Assembly (NCBI GenBank): GCA_937870805.1
Contig: CALMZT010000345.1
Coordinates: forward strand, 1-5,205
Direction: 5' to 3'
Source: an uncultured Chloroflexota bacterium
GTDB lineage: Bacteria > Chloroflexota > Anaerolineae > Aggregatilineales > Phototrophicaceae
DNA: 5,205 nt
Part shown: positions 1 to 5,004 of the stretch, in pieces
Position numbering within the stretch: position 1 is the stretch's first letter
How the letters are laid out: the number at the start of each line of letters is the position of its first letter
Translations under genes and position numbers: made by a program
The notes under the pieces: generated by a model
Database searches by the model: none
The model's input: only the letters and a program-made list of their open reading frames with translations
Told to the model about the DNA's origin: nothing

Positions 1-45
1 ACGTGTGCGCCCGATACAGGGCAGACACATTGGTCTGCCCCTACG
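1..45. repeat. Partial GTAGGGGC-family palindromic repeat (right half)
   Basis: Positions 19-26 (GGGCAGAC) and 33-40 (GTCTGCCC) form a perfect 8-bp inverted repeat with a 6-base loop. It is followed by CCTAC, the reverse complement of the GTAGG that opens the other copies in this window. The first bases, GTGTGCGCCCG, match the inner part of the copy at 4848-4874. Read in reverse, this is one half of a two-hairpin element bounded by GTAGGGGC at both ends; the other half lies outside the window. It is non-coding and probably a dispersed miniature element. Confidence 0.7.
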
Positions 46-91
46 AGCCGTCAAATTTTTGAATTGTAATCTGTAGGTAGAGGATTAGATT

Positions 92-268
92 ATGGGTCGT
101 GTGATTGTCATCATTCTGGTTGTGGTCATTTTAGCCAGCAGTTTTGGCGGAGCCGCCTATGCCAGCCTGAACGGTTTCGGGCTGGTCGCCAGCGGTGCGC
201 CGTTCGCGCGCTCAGGCAGTATCGGCGGTCCGGTCATTATGGGCGGTGGACCCGGCAGCGGTAAATAA
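92..268 (+). CDS. 58-residue small membrane protein, Gly-rich C-terminus
   Basis: This is a 58-codon reading frame from ATG at 92 to TAA at 266-268. A good ribosome binding site (AGAGGA, 79-84) lies 7 nt before the start, and the AT-rich stretch 51-91 is the likely leader and promoter. Residues about 4-25 are strongly hydrophobic (VIVIILVVVILA core, then small residues ending AAYA). They could be a single transmembrane helix or a signal peptide. The rest is Gly/Ser-rich and ends GGGPGSGK. The gene ends 5 bp before the GTG start of the spermidine-synthase-like gene, so translational coupling is likely. I do not recognise a family. In actinobacterial speE loci the corresponding slot holds a DUF4247 protein; this could be a very short counterpart, but that is speculation. 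The terminal GPGSGK is not a Walker A motif, since no Ser/Thr follows the Lys. Confidence 0.68.
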   Translation: MGRVIVIILVVVILASSFGGAAYASLNGFGLVASGAPFARSGSIGGPVIMGGGPGSGK

Positions 269-273
269 CGTCT

Positions 274-1842
274 GTGACTTCATCCACAACTGAAAACATG
301 CCAATGAGCGCGGCAGTAGGCGTGACTCCGCGCGAGCGCGCTACCCTGCTGGTATCCGTGCTCATCATTTCCATCTGCGCCCTTGTCTACGAACTGATTA
401 TCGCCACGCTGTCCAGCTATTTGCTCGGCGACAGCGTGACACAGTTTTCTTTCACGATTGGTTTTTTCCTGTTTGCGATGGGTATTGGCGCGCTGCTGTC
501 ACGGCGCATTCAAAGCGCAGAGGTGCGCTGGTTCATCGTTGTCGAAATCCTGACGGGCATCTTTGGCGGCGTTTCGGCGTGGCTGTTGTATGCCGTGTTC
601 ACACTGGACGAAGAGTCCTACTATTATTTGACGATGTTCTCGGTGACGCTGGCAGTAGGCATTTGCATCGGGCTGGAAATTCCGCTGCTCACGCGCATTG
701 TCGCGCACCGCGCCGATCTGAGCAAAGCGTTAGCCGATATTCTGTCGCTCGATTATCTGGGGGCGCTGATCGGGTCTTTAGCGTTTCCGGTGATTTTGCT
801 GCCGCTGCTAGGTGTTACCCAAACCGCGTTCATCATGGGGCTGTTGAATGTGCTGGTCGCGGGGCTGTGTTTGAACCTGTTTCGCGCACGGATTATGCCC
901 CCCTGGGACAGGCGCTTGACGGCGGCGTGGGTCGCAGCGCTGTTGTTGATGATCGGCGGAACGCTGTTGTCAACGGATTTCGTGCGTTTTTTTGAGCAGC
1001 AGCTTTACAGCGATGTGATTATCCTCCGCCAGCAAACGCCGTATCAGCGCATCGTCATCACGCGCAATAACGAAGACGTGCGTCTGTTCCTCGACGGCAA
1101 CTTGCAGCTTAGCAGCCGCGACGAGTACCGCTATCATGAACTGCTGGTGCATCCGGTGATGAGCGCCGCGCGATCCCATGAAACGGTGCTGGTGCTTGGC
1201 GGCGGCGATGGCGCGGCGGCGCGTGAACTGCTGAAGTATGATGACGTGCAGCGCATCATCATCGTAGACCTTGACCCCGAAGTCACGACACTGGCGCGGA
1301 CTCACCCCCTGCTGCGCGAGATCAACGGCGGCTCGCTGGATGACCCGCGCGTAACGATTGTCAACATGGATGCGTATCGCTATCTCGAAGAAAGTTCAGA
1401 CGTTTATCCGGTGGTGATTATCGACCTGCCTGACCCGAACAACGAAAGCCTGAGCAAGCTCTACAGCCAGCAGTTTTATCGCCTGCTGCGCCAGCACATC
1501 ACGCCCGATGGCGCATTCGTGACACAGGCGACTTCACCCTATTTTGTGCGCGAAGCCTTCTGGACGATTGCCAACACCATCGCCGCCAGCGACTTTTATA
1601 TGCTGCCACTGCATACCTACGTCCCCTCATTTGGCGAGTGGGGCTTTGTCATTGGCACGCCGCAGCGCCCGCCGCCGCTCAGCGTCGATGAGTCGCTGTC
1701 GCTGCGTTATCTGACGCCGGGTGTGCTGGCGGCTTCGCTGACATTTGACCCCGACATCGCGCGCATCGATACCGAGATCAACACACTCGATAACGCGGTA
1801 CTGGTGCAGGCTTATCAGCGTGGCTGGCTTCAGTGGGACTAA
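274..1842 (+). CDS. Membrane-anchored polyamine aminopropyltransferase (spermidine synthase-like)
   Basis: A 522-residue two-part protein. Residues about 23-235 hold roughly seven transmembrane helices (about 23-45, 58-78, 86-109, 119-140, 160-180, 185-204 and 216-235). Residues about 250-470 are a spermine/spermidine synthase domain with a Rossmann fold. Visible motifs are YQRI (257-260), LFLDG (271-275), DEYRYHE (283-289), the nucleotide-binding loop GGGDG (309-313), acidic residues at the end of strand 2 (VDLDP, 331-335), MDA (365-367) and IDLPDP (383-388). IDLPDP keeps the D-x-x-D pair (D384, D387) corresponding to the catalytic and amine-binding aspartates of spermidine synthases. LYSQQFY (396-402) follows. 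Family members transfer an aminopropyl group from decarboxylated S-adenosylmethionine to putrescine or a related amine. The membrane half marks the long-form subgroup, placing the active site at the membrane. The GTG start at 274 is chosen because it follows the upstream stop by 5 bp; there is no clear Shine-Dalgarno. ATG codons at 298 and 304 are alternatives. Amine substrate unknown; no speD-like gene for decarboxylated SAM is in the window. Confidence 0.92.
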   Translation: MTSSTTENMPMSAAVGVTPRERATLLVSVLIISICALVYELIIATLSSYLLGDSVTQFSFTIGFFLFAMGIGALLSRRIQSAEVRWFIVVEILTGIFGGVSAWLLYAVFTLDEESYYYLTMFSVTLAVGICIGLEIPLLTRIVAHRADLSKALADILSLDYLGALIGSLAFPVILLPLLGVTQTAFIMGLLNVLVAGLCLNLFRARIMPPWDRRLTAAWVAALLLMIGGTLLSTDFVRFFEQQLYSDVIILRQQTPYQRIVITRNNEDVRLFLDGNLQLSSRDEYRYHELLVHPVMSAARSHETVLVLGGGDGAAARELLKYDDVQRIIIVDLDPEVTTLARTHPLLREINGGSLDDPRVTIVNMDAYRYLEESSDVYPVVIIDLPDPNNESLSKLYSQQFYRLLRQHITPDGAFVTQATSPYFVREAFWTIANTIAASDFYMLPLHTYVPSFGEWGFVIGTPQRPPPLSVDESLSLRYLTPGVLAASLTFDPDIARIDTEINTLDNAVLVQAYQRGWLQWD

Positions 1843-1845
1843 GCC

Positions 1846-1894
1846 ATTAGCTGTTAGTCGTTAGTCATTAGCTATTAGTCATTAGTCTATAGTT
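1846..1894. repeat. Degenerate heptamer tandem repeat, TTAGTC type
   Basis: Seven consecutive 7-bp units begin 3 bp after the stop codon of the spermidine-synthase-like gene: ATTAGCT, GTTAGTC, GTTAGTC, ATTAGCT, ATTAGTC, ATTAGTC and TATAGTT. The unit is the reverse complement (6 of 7 positions) of the GACTAAA unit in the array at 1993-2069, so the two arrays lie in inverted orientation around the palindrome at 1900-1971. Non-coding; resembles the short tandemly repeated heptamers known from cyanobacteria and other repeat-rich bacteria. Confidence 0.85.
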
Positions 1895-1899
1895 AGAAG

Positions 1900-1971
1900 T
1901 TACGCAGTTGAGTTCAAATCTCCCTGTCACTCGTAGGGGCGAACCGACGTGTTCGCCCGTCAACTGCGTAA
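1900..1971. mobile_element. Small palindromic element with 12-bp terminal inverted repeats
   Basis: The element is bounded by a perfect 12-bp inverted repeat, TTACGCAGTTGA (1900-1911) and TCAACTGCGTAA (1960-1971). It encloses a GTAGGGGC-family copy whose core is another perfect hairpin, GGGCGAAC (1937-1944), 6-base loop, GTTCGCCC (1951-1958). At 72 bp with no coding capacity, it fits a miniature inverted-repeat element, possibly one element inserted in another. Lying between convergent stop codons, the structure could also act as a bidirectional transcription barrier. No T-run follows the stem, so it is not a classical intrinsic terminator. Confidence 0.72.
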
Positions 1972-1992
1972 GTCCTATGGTTAAAAACCTAA

Positions 1993-2069
1993 GACTAAAG
2001 ACTAAAGACTAAAGACTATCGACTAAAGACTAAAGACTAAAGACTATCGACTAAAGACTAAAGACTACT
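1993..2069. repeat. GACTAAA heptamer array with 28-bp higher-order unit
   Basis: Eleven contiguous 7-bp units. They are organised as a 28-bp higher-order unit of three GACTAAA plus one GACTATC, present twice exactly (1993-2020 and 2021-2048). A partial third copy follows, with two GACTAAA then GACTACT (2049-2069). The array stops 3 bp before the stop codon of the DUF350 gene. The exactness suggests recent expansion by replication slippage or unequal recombination of the 28-mer. Copy number is likely to vary between strains. Confidence 0.95.
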
Positions 2070-2072
2070 TGC

Positions 2073-2621
2073 TTAAAGCAGTTGAAAGAGGACGCTGATA
2101 AACGGCGTCACGCTTAAGCCGCCTAAGAAGAACGCCAGCGCCGCGTTTTGTTCCAGAACGATTTCGCGCTTGATGTAGCCGTAGACGTTTTCGTTGGGCA
2201 GGCGTCCCATCACGCGATGCGCGACCACGAACAAAATGATGGTCAAAACAAATGCCAGCAGCACGCCGCCGATGATCCACGCCGCGCCCTCAATCGGTGA
2301 GGGGTCGGGCGTAAAACCATCGGTGGTCATGAAGCCGACGAAAAAAGACGCGATCAGCGAGATAATGAAAAAGCACGCCCCCACTGCCGCGTTTTGCACC
2401 TCTTCAATTTCACGAGCCAGCTTGCGCGGCGGCAAGCCCAACAGCCACATGACACCAACGCTCACGCTTTGTGAGATGAACACCGCAAAGAGCGACCATG
2501 CCAGCGTCGAGCCAGCAACGGCTACAAAGTCCTGCGACGGCGCGACTGTCGCCCCATCCTGAGCGAACACGGGTGACACTGCCAACATGAAGAACATCAG
2601 GCACAGCGCAATTTTCCGCAT
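2073..2621 (-). CDS. DUF350 (YjfL-like) inner membrane protein
   Basis: A 182-residue membrane protein. Residues 1-20 look like a signal peptide (MRK, hydrophobic core, VFA before QD), followed by about four transmembrane helices (about 38-60, 78-98, 112-134 and 156-178). It has the internal duplication typical of DUF350: EIEEVQNAAVGA (71-82) and EIVLEQNAALAF (153-164) each place an E-x-x-N-A-A signature at the start of a helix. DUF350 proteins as I know them are about 130-140 residues, so the leader and the loop around 100-112 are extra. ATG at 2621 is supported by AAAAGGA (complement of 2630-2636), 8 nt upstream. The molecular function of DUF350 is unknown. It recurs beside polyamine enzymes: actinobacterial speE, and the E. 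coli yjf operon with a glutathionylspermidine-synthase-like gene. Here it faces the spermidine-synthase-like gene tail to tail and lies downstream of the DUF2617-like gene on the same strand. Confidence 0.85.
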   Translation of the reverse strand: MRKIALCLMFFMLAVSPVFAQDGATVAPSQDFVAVAGSTLAWSLFAVFISQSVSVGVMWLLGLPPRKLAREIEEVQNAAVGACFFIISLIASFFVGFMTTDGFTPDPSPIEGAAWIIGGVLLAFVLTIILFVVAHRVMGRLPNENVYGYIKREIVLEQNAALAFFLGGLSVTPFISVLFQLL

Positions 2622-2657
2622 ATAAAAAATCCTTTTAGAGAGTGCGTTTAGATTTAT

Positions 2658-2842
2658 GATTTCACCTTACGCAATTTCACGCTCCGGGTTCAAAACCCAG
2701 AGCTAGCTGAGAATTGGTAAACCTCTCAAGAGGTTGAAAAACCAACTGCATCGCCTAACCCGTTCACGGGTTTCCAAAGCCCATAGCTGGTAGTTTTGAA
2801 CTGCCAGCGTCCGCTAAGCGAGACGGTGCGTAAGTTGAGTTA
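2658..2842. mobile_element. MITE-like element, copy 1
   Basis: About 185 bp, ending on the left in TCACCTTACGCA (2662-2673) and on the right in the imperfect inverse TGCGTAAGTTGAGTTA (2827-2842). The same termini bound the copies at 4693-4773 and 4776-5004. Internal hairpins are GGGTT/AACCC (2686-2698), AACCTCT/AGAGGTT (2720-2735, with outer arms TTGGT/ACCAA), AACCCG/CGGGTT (2757-2772) and GGTAGTT/AACTGCC (2789-2805). The block 2757-2812 is nearly identical to 4917-4972. No protein is encoded. It separates two same-strand genes, and its right terminus supplies the stop codon of the DUF2617-like gene. The left boundary is degenerate and approximate. Confidence 0.8.
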
Positions 2843-3364
2843 TAGTCCATGATTATATTGCACAGCATCCCAATACGACAACGAATGCACAGACACAATT
2901 TTGCCTTGATGAGGGTAAAGATGCAGGGTATGCCAGCGCACGGCGTTTTCACCCACGCGCTGCCAGAGGATGCGCGTCAGCGGGGTTTGTCCGGCGACTT
3001 CGGGAAAAGTCACCTCTAGCGTGCCGTCGATGTCCGTCTCAGAGATAGGGTGCTCACCATCGTCAAAATGAACATCTATTGAGTAGCCTGACTGTACAAA
3101 ACAGTGGGCGGCTGAGTCGTTAAAGGGATGATGATGCACACACGACGCGGCGTCCACATCGGCGCACGCCAGCAGTTCGCACAATACAACTGCCCTATCG
3201 TGCTCAAGGGTCACTAAATGGCTTTCGCCGATGATATGAAAGGTCAGCGTCCACGCGCCAACATGCAGCGAGGACTGTTTCAGGATCGTCAGCGGCGCTT
3301 CGAGCTTGCCCGCGACAATGCTCAATACCAGGTCGGCAGGGTCTTGATGAATGGGTTCAATCAT
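2840..3364 (-). CDS. DUF2617 family protein
   Basis: About 174 soluble residues, no signal peptide or membrane segment. Similarity to DUF2617 is judged from remembered family patterns: an N-terminal ADLVLSI stretch, LTFHIIGESHLVTL (like the family's LRLLGASHQV), LEVTFPEVAGQTPLTRI, then near the C-terminus VRWHTLHLYPHQGKIVSVHS, which matches the family's W-R-T-W-H-x-Y-P-x-x-G-E-x-V-x-T signature. Function unknown. The family is encoded with speE and DUF350 in actinobacteria, the same company as here. The start is uncertain: ATGs at 3421, 3418 and 3391 are in frame (up to 193 residues), but none has a Shine-Dalgarno. ATG at 3364 is preferred because the conserved domain begins directly after it; AGAGGT lies 12 nt upstream, which is far. 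The stop TAA lies in the terminal repeat of the adjacent MITE-like element, so the last residues may be altered. Without that element it would sit about 35 bp before the DUF350 gene. Confidence 0.8.
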   Translation of the reverse strand: MIEPIHQDPADLVLSIVAGKLEAPLTILKQSSLHVGAWTLTFHIIGESHLVTLEHDRAVVLCELLACADVDAASCVHHHPFNDSAAHCFVQSGYSIDVHFDDGEHPISETDIDGTLEVTFPEVAGQTPLTRILWQRVGENAVRWHTLHLYPHQGKIVSVHSLSYWDAVQYNHGL

Positions 3365-3372
3365 TGCTTCAT

Positions 3373-3388
3373 GTGTACCTCTGTACAC
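3373..3388. promoter_or_regulatory. GTGTAC-N4-GTACAC palindrome before DUF2617-like gene
   Basis: A perfect 6-bp inverted repeat with a 4-base spacer (GTGTAC, CTCT, GTACAC) lies 8 nt upstream of the preferred DUF2617 start at 3364. On the minus strand the spacer reads AGAG, part of the only ribosome-binding-like sequence there (AGAGGT). It could be an operator or a translation-controlling hairpin. If translation really begins at 3421 it is simply coding sequence. No regulator is identifiable. Confidence 0.3.
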
Positions 3389-3423
3389 CATTTTAGTCGA
3401 TTGTTGGCTAGTGTGCATCATGC

Positions 3424-3451
3424 CAGTTGACAGTTGGTAGTTTTCAGTTCA
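3424..3451. repeat. Short degenerate heptamer run, CAGTTGN type
   Basis: Four 7-bp units, CAGTTGA, CAGTTGG, TAGTTTT and CAGTTCA, adjoin the upstream end of the DUF2617 reading frame. The period matches the 7-bp arrays at 1846-1894 and 1993-2069, but the unit differs and the run is short. A single GTTAGTCG of the other type occurs at 3549-3556. The spacer from here to the PD40 stop codon (3452-3593) holds no gene I can support, only weak inverted repeats such as CATAGG (3542-3547) with CCTATG (3566-3571). Confidence 0.4.
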
Positions 3452-3593
3452 ATTCGAGCTTAGAAAACGGGCGTGTCACACAATCGCTCAGCCTGTTGAA
3501 AAGTCAGCAGGTGAACAGGAGCGTGTTGCATCGCCGCCAGCCATAGGGTTAGTCGTTGCAGAAAACCTATGCTAACCTGAGTTCGGAATAAGT

Positions 3594-4577
3594 TTACTCC
3601 TCATCTGGTTGCCACCAGCTTGGGAAGACATCGGCGCATAAGTTGTTGGGGCTGAGTTGAACGGAGTCCACGCTGTCGGGACTCATCACCATCAGACAAC
3701 CGTAGCGCGAATACACCAGCCAACCATCCTGCGACCAGGCAGCCATTGTGTCGTCTTGCCGGGGGTTGTTGGTGATGTTGACCTGATTTGAACCATCGAC
3801 ATCCATCAGATAGAGATCGTACTCACCAAAGCGCTCACTATCGTAGCCAAAAGGCACATAGTCAGGCAGGGTTGGCCAGCCGTTGCGGTTGGATTGAAAG
3901 GCAATCGTACTGCCGTCGGGTGACCAGGCGGGCAGTTTGCTCTCCCCTGCTGCATCCGTCAACCGCATCAGTTCTGTGCCATCGACGTTCACCACACATA
4001 TCTCAAAGTCGCCCACACCTTCTGGCAGAACGCGACCAAAGGTACAGGTAAAGGCGAGCTGGCTGCCATCCGGTGACCATGTGGGGTACTCGGAGATGCC
4101 TGGAATATCAGTGACACGAGTAGGATTTGAACCATCAGCGTTCATGATCCAAATATCATTGCCAGCCGGATTGAGCCGATCCGAGGCGAAAGCGATAGAA
4201 GCACCGTCCGGTGACCACGCGGGTGAATAATCACTGGTAGGATTGTTGGTTAGATTCGTTTGACCCGAACCATCGGCATTCATCACGTAAACTTCTTCAT
4301 CGTCATCACGATGTGAGCGGAACGCAATGCGGCTGCCATCTGGCGACCAGACAGGATCAAAGTCCATTGCAGGGTGCGTCGTTAGTTGCGTGCGCTCTGT
4401 ACCATCGGCGTTCATCACGTAGATGTCATCCTCGTATGCGAAGACGATGCGACCTATGAGGGCATGATCGTTGATCTTGCCATCCACTCGACTAGGAGAA
4501 AGGACTGGCACGCATATGGAAAGGAACGCTAGCACGTTCATAAGACGGAGAATGATGACCCGTAGTAACTTGTTCAT
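3594..4577 (-). CDS. Secreted PD40/TolB-like beta-propeller protein
   Basis: A 327-residue protein with a hydrophobic N-terminal export signal (about residues 5-28 after MNKLLR; no obvious A-x-A site, so it may be an uncleaved anchor). About six PD40 (WD40-like) repeats of 40-60 residues follow. Each repeat pairs a Y-V-M-N-A-D-G strand (53-59, 97-103, 143-149, 194-200, 256-262, degenerate at 295-301) with a W-S-P-D-G turn (77-81, 121-125, 167-171, 218-222, WSQDG 281-285, degenerate WW at 321-322). This predicts a six-bladed propeller like the C-terminal half of TolB, outside the cytoplasmic membrane. TolB's N-terminal domain is absent, and no Pal, TolA or peptidase partner is nearby, so a Tol role is not supported. 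Such proteins are common, likely binding or scaffold proteins of unknown ligand. ATG at 4577 has AAGGGG (complement of 4585-4590) 7 nt upstream. It is probably monocistronic, with its promoter between 4585 and the MITE-like copy starting at 4693. Confidence 0.9.
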   Translation of the reverse strand: MNKLLRVIILRLMNVLAFLSICVPVLSPSRVDGKINDHALIGRIVFAYEDDIYVMNADGTERTQLTTHPAMDFDPVWSPDGSRIAFRSHRDDDEEVYVMNADGSGQTNLTNNPTSDYSPAWSPDGASIAFASDRLNPAGNDIWIMNADGSNPTRVTDIPGISEYPTWSPDGSQLAFTCTFGRVLPEGVGDFEICVVNVDGTELMRLTDAAGESKLPAWSPDGSTIAFQSNRNGWPTLPDYVPFGYDSERFGEYDLYLMDVDGSNQVNITNNPRQDDTMAAWSQDGWLVYSRYGCLMVMSPDSVDSVQLSPNNLCADVFPSWWQPDEE

Positions 4578-4692
4578 GGCTGATCCCCTTGATACCCGGT
4601 TTTGAGATTCCTACACCGCCCGTTCAAAATCGGTTCCAACCATCGCTGCTGTTTTCATCATTTTGATACTCCAGCCAATAGGATCTGATATT

Positions 4693-4773
4693 TAACTCAC
4701 CTTACGCACCCTGAACCTGTGAACAAGGGGTTTAAACCCCTTGTTCGAGCGAAGCCCCGCGTAACATCAGTTA
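4693..4773. mobile_element. MITE-like element, copy 3 (short)
   Basis: An 81-bp copy that opens with TAACTCACCTTACGCA (4693-4708) and closes with GCGTAACATCAGTTA (4759-4773), a degenerate inverse with three mismatches. Its interior is dominated by a perfect 26-bp palindrome (4721-4746). It lacks the CCCGTTCACGGG and GGCAGTT/AACTGCC blocks of the other two copies, so it is either an internal deletion or a separate subfamily. It lies about 115 bp upstream of the PD40 gene start and only 2 bp from the next copy. Confidence 0.7.
4721..4746. repeat. Perfect 26-bp palindrome
   Basis: GAACAAGGGGTTT followed directly by its exact reverse complement, AAACCCCTTGTTC, with no spacer. It is the core of the short MITE-like copy at 4693-4773. 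It can form a strong hairpin or cruciform; with no T-run after the stem it does not look like a transcription terminator. Confidence 0.9.
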
Positions 4774-4775
4774 TT

Positions 4776-5004
4776 TAACTCACCTTATGCAGTTTACCGC
4801 TCCGGGTTTTAATGCTCTTCAACAAAATAGGACGGAGTACCGCATTCGTAGGGGCGAACCTGTGTGTGCGCCCGACAAAGGTAGACGCCCTTCCTTTACT
4901 CCGTCTTTAATCGTCCAACCCGTTCACGGGTTTCCAACACGCATAGCGGGCAGTTTTGAACTGCCAGCGTCCGCAACGGCGAACGTTTTGCGTAAGGTGA
5001 GTTA
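4776..5004. mobile_element. MITE-like element, copy 2 (with nested insertion)
   Basis: A 229-bp copy with the best-preserved termini: TAACTCACCTTATGCA (4776-4791) and TGCGTAAGGTGAGTTA (4989-5004). A TA at each outer edge is compatible with a TA target duplication of the IS630/Tc1-mariner type, though TA duplications are hard to tell from the terminus itself. The right half contains the hairpins AACCCG/CGGGTT (4917-4932) and GGCAGTT/AACTGCC (4949-4965), nearly identical to copy 1. The left half shares CGCTCCGGGTT with copy 1 but then diverges into a 75-bp nested palindromic block (4831-4905). No credible protein is encoded; the 75-codon open frame across it is an accident of the repeat. Confidence 0.8.
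4831..4905. repeat. Nested inverted-repeat block containing a GTAGGGGC copy
   Basis: Bounded by a perfect 9-bp inverted repeat, GACGGAGTA (4831-4839) and TACTCCGTC (4897-4905). It encloses a GTAGGGGC-family copy beginning at 4847 (CGTAGGGGCGAACC, then GTGTGCGCCCG) and a degraded second half (GGTAGACGCCC, 4880-4890). Copy 1 of the host MITE has an unrelated hairpin (AACCTCT/AGAGGTT) at the corresponding place, which argues that this is a later insertion or an exchanged module. Confidence 0.65.

Noticed and set aside
251..268. GPGSGK at the end of the 58-residue protein as a Walker A nucleotide-binding loop
   Set aside because: The required Ser/Thr after Lys is replaced by the stop codon and there is no surrounding P-loop fold.
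1900..1989. Classical intrinsic terminator for the SpeE-like gene
   Set aside because: The GGGCGAAC hairpin has no following T-run on either strand; a terminator role is possible but not shown.
1993..2069. CRISPR array
   Set aside because: The repeats are contiguous 7-mers without unique spacers, and no cas genes are present.
2764..2952. 62-codon open frame on -
   Set aside because: It overlaps the 3' part of the DUF2617-like gene in another frame and runs into the MITE-like element; a shadow.
3594..4577. PD40 protein as true TolB
   Set aside because: The TolB N-terminal domain is absent and no tol/pal genes are nearby; only the propeller repeats match.
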